Source of the DNA: UBA7236 sp035439505
GTDB lineage: Bacteria; Bacteroidota; Bacteroidia; Chitinophagales; BACL12
Length of the DNA stretch: 64,000 nucleotides
Direction: 5' to 3'
Assembly (NCBI GenBank): GCA_035439505.1
Contig: DAORKJ010000001.1
Span: 71,070-135,069 of the forward strand
In this document: positions 17,988-26,543 of the stretch, piece after piece
How the letters are laid out: every line of letters begins with the position of its first letter
Numbering within the stretch: the first letter of the stretch is position 1
Notes under the pieces: model-generated
Databases searched by the model: none
What the model saw: only the letters and a program-made list of their open reading frames with translations
What the model was told of the DNA's origin: nothing
Position numbers and translations under genes: made by a program

Positions 17988-19744
17988 ATTTACTCATTTT
18001 AGCATTTGTTGCTTATTACCCTAAGTTCAACAAACCGGGAACGGAAGCTACCATTTCTTATGATGTGGCGGGGTATTACTTTTATCTGCCTGCTATTTTT
18101 ATTTATGATGATATTCATCACTTAGCATTTCAGGAAGCAACAAATAACAAATATCAATATACGCCGGGTGCTTACCAGGGTGTTCAATTATCTGATGGAA
18201 GTTATACGATGAAGTACACCATAGGTGCTGCGATTATGTACGCACCCTTTTTTTTCACAGCGCATATCTGGGCCAATATTACAGGAATTAATGCCGATGG
18301 ATTTTCACCCCCCTATCAACAGATGATAAGCTTTGGGTGTTTATTATATGCTTTTTTAGGCTTGTGGTTATTACGAAAAATACTGCTGAAATATTTTTCT
18401 GAGACTGCGACCGGGCTGACTATCATTTCACTTGTTTTGGCTACTAATTACCTTAATTATAGTGCGATAGATAATGCCATGACACATAATTTATTGTTCA
18501 CGGTTTTTACCGGCATTATTTGGTTTACCATCAAATTTTACGAAAAACAAAGTTTTAAATATGCCATCATACTAGGCTTATTATGTGGCTTGGCGACTAT
18601 TATACGACCAACGGATATATTAATTTGTTTAATTCCGATTTTTTGGGGAGTAACCAACCTTACATCATTACGTGAAAGATTTGTTTTATTATTTAAACAC
18701 GGCTTAAAAGTATTAAGTTTTGTTGCCTTTGCAGCAGTAATTGGCAGCATACAGTTATTGTATTGGAAAATAACCACAGGCCAATTCCTTTTTTATAGTT
18801 ACGAAAACCAGACATTTGACTGGACAAATCCACATATCACTGAAGGTTTTTTTTCTTATAAAAAAGGATGGTGGTTATATACTCCATTCATGGTAATGAT
18901 TATACCGGGATTTATCTATTTATATAAAAATTATAAGCCGCTTTTTTTACCCATTTTGCTCTTTACTGTTATCAATATCTATATTGTTTTTAGTTGGTCT
19001 ATTTGGTGGTATGGTGGTAGTTTGGGACAAAGGAGTTTAATTGAATCATATGCACTATTAAGTTTTCCAATTGCAGCGGTATTTCAGGCATTGACACAGG
19101 CTAAAAAATGGATATGGGCATTAACAGCATGTTTCGTGGGATTTACAGGCTGGTATAATATTGTGCTGACTATTCAGGCACATAATCCTGCGGGTATTTT
19201 AGATGCAGAAAACACTAACCGTACCTATTTTTGGGCTTCATTCGGTAGAATATCTATTGACAATGATATAAAGCGTTTTTTAGATACAGATGAAATTTAC
19301 AAAGGTGATAGCAACAAAAGTGAAGTATTGTATGAAAACAATATGGAATATGACACCTTACATGTTGATACCATGCATGTAATAAATGGTAAAAAATGTT
19401 TGTTTGTAGATAAAAATCATCAAAACACTCAACCTTACAGAATTCCAAACCCTACTACCGGTAGTAAGTGGTTGCGTGTTTCTGCTACATTTTTTGTTAC
19501 TGAAAAAGTGTGGGATGTTTGGAAAATGCCCCAATTTATCATCCAATTTAAAAATGAAGATGAAGTGGTAAAAACAAAATTTATTCGCGTTCACCGATTA
19601 ATGAATAGCAATCAAAAACGTAATTTATTTTTTGATGTTGAAATTCCGGAAAAAAGATACACTACAATTGACATATTCTTATGGAATGCCGATGGGATGA
19701 CTGCTACTTATATGGATGACATTCGTGTTGAAGTGCTAGAATAA
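17951..19744 (+). CDS. Polytopic membrane protein, putative GT-C-like glycosyltransferase
   Basis: This 597-residue protein has about ten hydrophobic segments in the first 420 residues and a soluble C-terminal beta-rich domain of about 180 residues. The first loop after TM1 carries acidic residues (YDVAGYYFYLPAIFIYDD), as in lipid-linked-sugar GT-C glycosyltransferases of the PMT/ArnT type, and IIRPTDILI lies in the central TM part. I cannot name a close family, so the function is inferred. It starts 17 nt after the macroglobulin stop and is probably cotranscribed with it. Its start codon is partly buried in a 14-bp hairpin. Export or decoration of envelope polymers would fit the neighbours. 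Confidence 0.65.
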   Translation: MKRFSLIALLLSYLLILAFVAYYPKFNKPGTEATISYDVAGYYFYLPAIFIYDDIHHLAFQEATNNKYQYTPGAYQGVQLSDGSYTMKYTIGAAIMYAPFFFTAHIWANITGINADGFSPPYQQMISFGCLLYAFLGLWLLRKILLKYFSETATGLTIISLVLATNYLNYSAIDNAMTHNLLFTVFTGIIWFTIKFYEKQSFKYAIILGLLCGLATIIRPTDILICLIPIFWGVTNLTSLRERFVLLFKHGLKVLSFVAFAAVIGSIQLLYWKITTGQFLFYSYENQTFDWTNPHITEGFFSYKKGWWLYTPFMVMIIPGFIYLYKNYKPLFLPILLFTVINIYIVFSWSIWWYGGSLGQRSLIESYALLSFPIAAVFQALTQAKKWIWALTACFVGFTGWYNIVLTIQAHNPAGILDAENTNRTYFWASFGRISIDNDIKRFLDTDEIYKGDSNKSEVLYENNMEYDTLHVDTMHVINGKKCLFVDKNHQNTQPYRIPNPTTGSKWLRVSATFFVTEKVWDVWKMPQFIIQFKNEDEVVKTKFIRVHRLMNSNQKRNLFFDVEIPEKRYTTIDIFLWNADGMTATYMDDIRVEVLE

Positions 19745-19774
19745 AAAAAGCGGGATATAAAAATACATCCCGCT
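19743..19774 (-). terminator. Rho-independent terminator of the SGNH-type hydrolase gene
   Basis: AGCGGGAT and ATCCCGCT form a stem that, read on the minus strand, is followed by TTTTTTTAT. It lies 20 nt beyond the stop at 19794 and just behind the convergent membrane-protein gene. Confidence 0.85.
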
Positions 19775-19793
19775 CAAAATATTTTGGTAACTA

Positions 19794-21371
19794 TTAATAT
19801 TTAATTCTTACTGCACTATTAAATTCTTCCGGCAGTGGAATGGCAGTGCCATCAACATCGAAAAACTGCATTCCATACTCCCCTCTTTCCAATAATTCAT
19901 TTAAATCGGTATGCTGATTTAATACATCTGCTACCTCAGCAACTACTTTCCCTTTTGAATCGGTAATAACAACTTTTACGTTGCTATGGCCATTTAATAC
20001 GCGTTTTAATTTCGGTAATTTGTTGGTGCCATTAACTACCCAGGCCGGTGCATTTGGGTCAATAACTTTACCAGGCTTGCTTGAAGACACGGAAGTGGTA
20101 TTTTCATCTGTAATTACCATCAACTGCATATTTTCATCAATTTTAAACTGTCCAGCATAAACATGTTGAAACTCATCGTTTATTACATATTTATAAGTTC
20201 CTGGGTCTTTTATTTCAACTGAAAAACTTTTTGCACGTTTTGCTTTTTCATTACTGTAAACTACAACCGAATCTTTCACTACCGCTATGCGAAAACGTTC
20301 TCCTATGCTATCAAATAAAATGGCGTGAACCATCATATTATTAATTTGAATTTGCATCATATCTACAGTTGCAGTTGTAGCTTCCTCAGTAATTGCTACA
20401 GGCGATACACCATTTGGATTTTCAAGAAACCACAACTGTGAAACTGGGTCTGTGCTCCAAAAATCTACTAAATCTTTTGAGACACGTTCAATACCTAAAT
20501 CAGTTGGATGCACGCCATCGTTGGAAACCAATTGTTTGTTCCAGGTATAACCATCCGTGCGAGGTTTATCACCCTGGGTCCAAAAATAAGGTCCCCATAA
20601 AATTAATGGTGCAACAGCATCTTCGCCTTTATAAGCAAGTGATTTATCTCCTTCAATTTGTTTTTCTATTAACCATTTACAAGCCCAACCATTAATATAT
20701 GCTTTTGGCTCGCGGTGTTTGTCTTTTCCTTCCGGCGGCATAAATTCGGTTGTATGGCGTCCGGTCACATAAAATAATTTTAAATTAGGATAACGTTTTT
20801 TGCAGAAATTTACCATGTAGGTAAAATCATCAACCAGTTGTTTTCCCCTGCTTTCAAAACCGTCTTCACGATTGCGCAAGTTATCCTCCTGAAACCAAAT
20901 TACCTGCACCTGGTCAAAAGTTAACCCCGATTCAGATAATCTGCCATCAATAACCTTCCAAAAATTGGCTGATGGCTCCATGATATCACTTAGGTCTTGT
21001 CCTCCTATACCGCAATTAACAAAACTGATTTCCTTGTTTACACCTTTATGATTAGGCACCATATTTTCCAAACCTTTGCTAAACATGGCTACTGTTGAAG
21101 CACCAATAGTAATAAGACCAATTTTCCCGTTAGGGTCAGGCTTACCTTGGCTATTGAGTGGTTGTACCGATTGTGCCATAAGCACTGCATCTGCATAAAA
21201 GGCTTCAGGCATAGTGTTACTGCCATTGGGGTAAAGGCCTCCCTGTTTACCCATGTAAGTGCCGGTGCCAAGTTCATCAATTGGTGGCAAAGTTTTAACA
21301 TCAACGCCTTGTGCTCTGGTAAACATAGCTGCCAGCGTAGTAAAAATCGAAAGCATAATAATTCGTTTCAT
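19794..21371 (-). CDS. Secreted SGNH/GDSL-type hydrolase-like protein
   Basis: A Sec signal (about residues 1-20, ending TRAQ) precedes an SGNH-like domain. Block I appears as IGASTVAM with candidate nucleophile Ser92; a Gly-rich GIGGQDLSD may be block II; and DGVHPTDLG near residue 280 supplies the Asp-x-x-His pair of block V. About 230 residues with beta-strand character and unknown role follow. SGNH enzymes are esterases that often deacetylate sugars; the substrate here is unknown. The gene points against the macroglobulin and PBP1C genes on both sides. It has its own terminator and shares a divergent promoter region with the 21455 gene. Confidence 0.7.
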   Translation of the reverse strand: MKRIIMLSIFTTLAAMFTRAQGVDVKTLPPIDELGTGTYMGKQGGLYPNGSNTMPEAFYADAVLMAQSVQPLNSQGKPDPNGKIGLITIGASTVAMFSKGLENMVPNHKGVNKEISFVNCGIGGQDLSDIMEPSANFWKVIDGRLSESGLTFDQVQVIWFQEDNLRNREDGFESRGKQLVDDFTYMVNFCKKRYPNLKLFYVTGRHTTEFMPPEGKDKHREPKAYINGWACKWLIEKQIEGDKSLAYKGEDAVAPLILWGPYFWTQGDKPRTDGYTWNKQLVSNDGVHPTDLGIERVSKDLVDFWSTDPVSQLWFLENPNGVSPVAITEEATTATVDMMQIQINNMMVHAILFDSIGERFRIAVVKDSVVVYSNEKAKRAKSFSVEIKDPGTYKYVINDEFQHVYAGQFKIDENMQLMVITDENTTSVSSSKPGKVIDPNAPAWVVNGTNKLPKLKRVLNGHSNVKVVITDSKGKVVAEVADVLNQHTDLNELLERGEYGMQFFDVDGTAIPLPEEFNSAVRIKY

Positions 21372-21409
21372 AATGTGGGAATTTTTAATTCAAATTTTTA
21401 CAAATATCA

Positions 21410-21417
21410 TACCTTTA
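21410..21417 (+). promoter_or_regulatory. Probable -7 element of the propeller-like gene
   Basis: TACCTTTA matches TANNTTTG except the last base. It lies 37 nt before the ATG at 21455, in the 83-nt divergent region. Confidence 0.4.
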
Positions 21418-21454
21418 ATGAGAAAATGAACGTTTTTTTAAGCAATACTGAGCA

Positions 21455-22618
21455 ATGAAGGCATATTTAGTAAGTATTTTACTGGTTTTCACAACTTTTT
21501 TAAACCCATATGTGCTTTCCGCACAGGCTATGTTAGGGTATACCGATGCGCAGGGCGATTTTTATGTCAACGATGGGGGTAAGATTATACACCTCGAGCC
21601 TCAACGAATAATTTCATCTCAACCAGCTGCCAACAGCATCGCTTATATCTCCAATTCCGGTAACTTAACCTATTATGCCAACCACGAGCAACAAAAACTC
21701 GAAATTTCAAATCCTTCGTTTTATAAAAACACCGACTACTATTTATATTATGCCACAGGCGGCAGCTTTTCTGTTTACAATGGCACTGCACGAAAATATT
21801 TGGGGAACATACAGCAAAACCCATTTGCGTTTGGCGACAGTATAGCAGCTATGCACGATTTTTCAGAATATTTTTATGTGTATGAAAATGATCGCTTTAT
21901 TGAGCTGGAGCAACATCCTACAAAAAAAATTATAGCCGGTGATAATATTATTGCCTATGTAAATCATCTCGATCAATTTAAAATATACTTTCACGGTGAT
22001 AAAGTTGATGTAGATGATTATATGCCACAAAAAATTGCTGCCGGTGCAAACATTGTAGCATTTATCGACAGTTATAATTACTTAAAAGTGTTTTACGGCG
22101 GAATGATTCATGAGTTGTTTAATGTTACACAATCCACCTGCCTTGAAATTCCCTATAGTATAGAGGATGATGGCATTGAAAATTATTGTAATGCTGAATT
22201 GGTGTATGATATGCAAAATGCTTTACCCTTATTTCAAGCCGGTGATGATATTGTAGCCTATATTGATGACATGGGCCAATTTTTAGTTTTCGATAAAGGG
22301 AATATCATCGAATTAGAATCGCAAATGCCTTTACATTACGAAGTTGTTGACAATTTGTTATGGTATGTAGATAACAACAACTACCTAAAAGTATATTGTA
22401 ATGGTGAATTAAGTATAGCAGAAACATTTTATCCGGAAAAAATTAAGGCAGATAAAGATGTAATTGTTTACACCGATTTAGATAAACGACTTCGTGCATT
22501 TTACAACAATGAATCCATCCCTGTTTCTGCTAATATTGTGATAGATTTTAGTTTGAACAATACTACCATTATGTATAATGAAATCCCTAATAAATACAAG
22601 TTCCATTATCTTCGTTGA
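21455..22618 (+). CDS. Secreted repeat protein, propeller-like, coupled to pbpC
   Basis: I do not recognise a named family. The N-terminus is a Sec signal ending VLSAQA at about residue 25. The rest is made of roughly eight degenerate units of 40-50 residues with the pattern (I/V)(A/V)Y(I/V)D...xxLKV(F/Y)xxG, for example IVAFIDSYNYLKVFYGG, IVAYIDDMGQFLVFDKG and LLWYVDNNNYLKVYCNG. This periodicity suggests a beta-propeller. Its TGA stop overlaps the ATG of pbpC in TGATG, which implies translational coupling and a role linked to PBP1C, such as a periplasmic partner; that role is inference. Confidence 0.65.
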   Translation: MKAYLVSILLVFTTFLNPYVLSAQAMLGYTDAQGDFYVNDGGKIIHLEPQRIISSQPAANSIAYISNSGNLTYYANHEQQKLEISNPSFYKNTDYYLYYATGGSFSVYNGTARKYLGNIQQNPFAFGDSIAAMHDFSEYFYVYENDRFIELEQHPTKKIIAGDNIIAYVNHLDQFKIYFHGDKVDVDDYMPQKIAAGANIVAFIDSYNYLKVFYGGMIHELFNVTQSTCLEIPYSIEDDGIENYCNAELVYDMQNALPLFQAGDDIVAYIDDMGQFLVFDKGNIIELESQMPLHYEVVDNLLWYVDNNNYLKVYCNGELSIAETFYPEKIKADKDVIVYTDLDKRLRAFYNNESIPVSANIVIDFSLNNTTIMYNEIPNKYKFHYLR

Positions 22619-24981
22619 TGAACCTACGTCTTAAGCAATTAAATCATGTAATTATTCGTATTCAACACGCATTTAACAATTTTCGTTATTTGCGATGGAT
22701 AAAAAAAATGGCATTATGTTTTGCGATATGTTTAGGGTTGTTTTTTTTCTTAAATATTTTGTTCCCTGTTCAAGTTGATATTGAGTATTCACAAATTGTA
22801 ACCGCTCGTGATGGTACCGTATTAAATGCATTTTTAACCAGTGATGACAAATGGCGTATGATGACAGAGTTGTCTGAAATAACGCCGGCTATGCAAACTG
22901 CCATTATTTATAAAGAAGATAAATATTTTTATCGCCACCCGGGTGTGAATCCAGGAGCTGTTATTCGTGCATTGTATAATAATATTACCACTGGAACGCG
23001 TACCTCAGGAGCCTCCACAATTACAATGCAAGTTGCCCGCTTGTTGCAACCAAAAGACAGAACCTATGGAAACAAATTTGTAGAAATGTTTCGTGCATTG
23101 CAAATCGACATGTTGTATTCCAAAGAAGAAATATTACAAATGTATTTAAACCTTGTACCTTATGGTGGCAATATAGAAGGTGTTAAAGCTGCATCAGTTT
23201 TGTATTTGGAGAAAACGCCGGAAGTATTAAGTTTAGCCGAATTAACTGCACTTTCGATAATCCCCAACCGACCAACCACTTTGCGTCCGGGTGTAAATAA
23301 TGATGTAATAATTCGCGAAAGAAATAAATGGTTGAACAGATTTAAGTCCGACGAATTGTTTCCTGATGATATAATTGAAGATGCGTTAAACGAACCCTTT
23401 AATGCATTTAGAACCGAAGGTCCAAAATTAGCAAGGCATTTTTCTACAAGATTAAAATATCAATATCCGGGAAAACCGATCATTAAGTCGAACTTAATTG
23501 CGGAGCAACAAATGCAGGCAGAAAAACAAGTCGGCGATTATGTGCGTCAATTATGGGGATTAGATATACATAACGGAGCTGCCATTATCATCGATAATCA
23601 TACACATCAGGTGGTTGCTTATGTTGGTTCAGGTGATTTTTTTAATACCTTGGATGGCGGCCAGGTAGATGGTGTGCAAGCTATACGTTCCCCGGGAAGT
23701 ACATTAAAACCATTGTTATATGCCATAGCTTTCGACGAAGGATTGCAAACACCACAATCAATAATTGCGGACGTTCCGGTAAATTATTCCGGGTATAGTC
23801 CCGAAAATTATGATGAAGATTATAAAGGAAATATCACCATTGAATATGCCCTCTCCCACTCATTAAATATTCCGGCTGTAAAAACATTAAGTGATTTAGG
23901 ATTAGATAAATTTTTGAATAAATTAATACAATGCGATTTCAGCAGTATTGATCAAAAAAGAAATGATTTAGGATTATCAGTAGCCTTGGGTGGATGTGGT
24001 GTTTCATTGGAACAATTAACCAGATTATATAGCAGTTTTGCCAATGGCGGGCAATTTGCTCATATTAGATGGTTGCAGGAAGATGATGACACCAGTGCTA
24101 TTCAAATTATTTCGCCAAATGCAGCATTTATGGTGAATGAAATTTTAACTCAATTAACACGGCCAGATTTACCTAACTTCTATCAAAACGCTAAAAATGT
24201 TCCTTTGATAGCATGGAAAACAGGAACTTCATATGGCAGAAAAGATGCCTGGAGTATTGGTTACAACAATAATTATACTATTGGAGTTTGGGTGGGTAAT
24301 TTTTCCGGAAAAGGAGTTCCAGAGTTATCCGGAGCAAATGTAGCTACGCCGTTGTTATTTAATTTATTTAATGCCATTGAAAAAGAAAATAACAAGGAAT
24401 GGAATACTATGCCATCTAGTATTCAATTCAGATATGTTTGTTCAGTTACAGGTAAAAATCCTGCCGATTTTTGTGATAATGTAGTATTGGATTATTTTAT
24501 TCCCGGCGTATCAAAAAATGTAATTTGCGATCATTTGGTAGAAGTTAAAGTAACTGAAAATGAAAAACTCAGTTATTGCACCACCTGTTTACCGGAGTCG
24601 GGTTATAAAGTAAAACTCTACAACAACTATTCGCCCGAAATTATTAGCTGGATGGAGTCGAAAAGTATTCCCATTACTTTAATCCCAGCACACAATCCCG
24701 ATTGCGAGCGCGTATTTTCAGATGGCGCGCCTTCTATTACTTCTCCCATTAACAATATGGAATATTTAATTGATAAACTCGATAAACAAAAAATGATGTT
24801 AAGTGCCAATGTAGCATCAGATGTAAAAAAAGTGTTTTGGTATATCAACGATCGTTTATTAACTGAAGCAGATGTAAAAACACCGGTATTTTTTGAGCCT
24901 GAAGAAGGTAAAATAAAAATAAGTTGCAGTGATGATAAAGGACGTAATACCGATATCGAAATTACTGTAGAATTATTTTAA
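22618..24981 (+). CDS. pbpC: Penicillin-binding protein 1C (bifunctional transglycosylase/transpeptidase)
   Basis: PBP1C polymerises and may cross-link peptidoglycan. Residues 30-50 form a signal anchor. The glycosyltransferase domain has catalytic Glu100 in KEDKYFYRHPG and the TSGASTITMQVARL motif. The penicillin-binding domain has SxxK at Ser361-Lys364 (STLK), SxN at 415-417 (SLN) and KTG at 534-536. The C-terminal BiPBP_C-type domain with several Cys residues is diagnostic for PBP1C. A TTG at 22615 is in frame, but the ATG at 22618 overlaps the upstream stop and is preferred. The E. coli homologue is cotranscribed with a macroglobulin; here that gene is upstream in the same locus. Confidence 0.94.
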   Translation: MNLRLKQLNHVIIRIQHAFNNFRYLRWIKKMALCFAICLGLFFFLNILFPVQVDIEYSQIVTARDGTVLNAFLTSDDKWRMMTELSEITPAMQTAIIYKEDKYFYRHPGVNPGAVIRALYNNITTGTRTSGASTITMQVARLLQPKDRTYGNKFVEMFRALQIDMLYSKEEILQMYLNLVPYGGNIEGVKAASVLYLEKTPEVLSLAELTALSIIPNRPTTLRPGVNNDVIIRERNKWLNRFKSDELFPDDIIEDALNEPFNAFRTEGPKLARHFSTRLKYQYPGKPIIKSNLIAEQQMQAEKQVGDYVRQLWGLDIHNGAAIIIDNHTHQVVAYVGSGDFFNTLDGGQVDGVQAIRSPGSTLKPLLYAIAFDEGLQTPQSIIADVPVNYSGYSPENYDEDYKGNITIEYALSHSLNIPAVKTLSDLGLDKFLNKLIQCDFSSIDQKRNDLGLSVALGGCGVSLEQLTRLYSSFANGGQFAHIRWLQEDDDTSAIQIISPNAAFMVNEILTQLTRPDLPNFYQNAKNVPLIAWKTGTSYGRKDAWSIGYNNNYTIGVWVGNFSGKGVPELSGANVATPLLFNLFNAIEKENNKEWNTMPSSIQFRYVCSVTGKNPADFCDNVVLDYFIPGVSKNVICDHLVEVKVTENEKLSYCTTCLPESGYKVKLYNNYSPEIISWMESKSIPITLIPAHNPDCERVFSDGAPSITSPINNMEYLIDKLDKQKMMLSANVASDVKKVFWYINDRLLTEADVKTPVFFEPEEGKIKISCSDDKGRNTDIEITVELF

Positions 24982-25085
24982 TACAGAACAGGAAATATTT
25001 ACCGGTTGCCTAAATTGTTAAACCAAAAAAATTCGTGTTATCATTTAAGCCTTAAAATAAAATTATGGGTTGAATACTACAAATA

Positions 25086-25115
25086 AAAAAGGCTGCCAAA
25101 AATGACAGCCTTTTT
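25086..25115. terminator. Bidirectional terminator between pbpC and susD
   Basis: AAAAAGGCTG-CCAAAAATGA-CAGCCTTTTT is flanked by A and T tracts in both directions, suiting the convergent pbpC and susD-like genes. Confidence 0.85.
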
Positions 25116-25135
25116 AAGTATTGGTAATTTGTCAA

Positions 25136-26524
25136 TTAATTATCCCACCAAACCGGAGCTAAAATATCTCCAATAACAACTGCACTTGAGTTGTATAAAC
25201 GTTCATCGATACAAGTTGGGAATCTTACCGGAATTCCATCAACAATTGCATCTGGGTTAGGCGTAAGAGCCGGTAAACCGGTTCTTCTATAATCAGCCCA
25301 AGCTTCGCATTGGGTAAACATTGCGATATATTTTTGGGTCATGATTTTATCTAAAGTAATTGTTCCCGCAGTTTCGCTTGCATTAGCAGCTTCATAAGCA
25401 GCATCGGCAGCACCAACTGTAGCAAGGATATTAGCTTTAACGGCATCATTATGAGCTGCAGCAGCGCCAGCAGCATCACCTAAACGCAATTTAGCTTCTG
25501 CCTCAATAAACTTCATTTCATAATAAGTTAAAAGTGGCAATGGATTTGCGTTTGATGAATATAATTCACCAGTATTAGAAGCTGTTGGGTCCACACTATT
25601 TTTAGGCACACCTGAATATCCACCACCATCATCTAAAGTTGCATAAAGAGGTAAGCGTGGGTCGCTGCTTGTTTCTAACATATCAATAAAGAATTCGCCC
25701 ATTTTGATATAGTTAGCACGCGTAGTGTTAAATGAAGCCCAAGGATTTAACTCATTACCATTAATACCAAATATTGCATTAGTATTATCAGCGTTAGAAG
25801 CTAATCCAGCAGAGGTGATAAATGCTAAAGCATCGTTTGCAGAACCAGTAGCGTCGCGTTGACTTAATCGGTTAGCATATCTTGCTTTTAACATATAAGC
25901 AGCTTTAATCCACATAGCAACATCACCATTATGAATGAAGTCATCTGACCCAGGTAATAATGCATTTGCAGTAGCAGGTGCAGATAAATCATTAATAGCA
26001 CCATTTAATTCAGACTGAATAGCTGCAATTATACTTTCCTGAGAATCATAAGCAGGATTTAATGCAGCTTCTGAAGCTTCCAATCCTTTTAATGCTTGTG
26101 AATAAGGAACATCGCCATAAAAATCTGTAGCCAAACCAATGGTCATACATTTTAATACTGTGCCAATTCCTCTGTAGTACGGATTTTCGTTGCCTGCTAC
26201 ATTGATTAATTCCTGTTGATTGATTAATGCATCTGCATAAAATGTTTTCCATTCGTTGGTATTACTTTGTTCGGTGATTTTATAATCGCGAACATCAATC
26301 ATTTGGAAATCATTACCAGCAGAATGTTGCACTAATATTGAACTGGTTCTTGCAAGCTGACCTGTATATAATGATTGCATGGCAACCTCAGATACGGTTA
26401 GCAACAAAGCCGGGGTAACTTCAGTTGGTGCGTTTGGTGATGTTGAAACATCATCAACCCAACCGCTACATCCTGAACCAAATAGGATTACCGGCATGGT
26501 TAATATTAAAAATATCTTTTTCAT
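25136..26524 (-). CDS. SusD/RagB-family outer membrane lipoprotein
   Basis: SusD-like proteins are lipoprotein lids on SusC transporters and bind glycans, peptides or other nutrients at the cell surface. The signal ends GSGC (Cys19), followed by DDVSTSPNAPTEV, which is typical of the SusD-like_2 subgroup. TPR-like helices follow, and the C-terminal part includes YKITEQSNTNEWKTFY and the late LTYYEMKFIEAEAKLR region, where helices pack on the transporter. At 462 residues the length is normal. It lies 19 nt downstream of the susC-like gene in the same operon. No carbohydrate-active enzyme, sigma factor or anti-sigma gene accompanies the pair, so the ligand cannot be inferred. Confidence 0.93.
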   Translation of the reverse strand: MKKIFLILTMPVILFGSGCSGWVDDVSTSPNAPTEVTPALLLTVSEVAMQSLYTGQLARTSSILVQHSAGNDFQMIDVRDYKITEQSNTNEWKTFYADALINQQELINVAGNENPYYRGIGTVLKCMTIGLATDFYGDVPYSQALKGLEASEAALNPAYDSQESIIAAIQSELNGAINDLSAPATANALLPGSDDFIHNGDVAMWIKAAYMLKARYANRLSQRDATGSANDALAFITSAGLASNADNTNAIFGINGNELNPWASFNTTRANYIKMGEFFIDMLETSSDPRLPLYATLDDGGGYSGVPKNSVDPTASNTGELYSSNANPLPLLTYYEMKFIEAEAKLRLGDAAGAAAAHNDAVKANILATVGAADAAYEAANASETAGTITLDKIMTQKYIAMFTQCEAWADYRRTGLPALTPNPDAIVDGIPVRFPTCIDERLYNSSAVVIGDILAPVWWDN

Positions 26525-26543
26525 ATTAATAATTTTTTACGTT

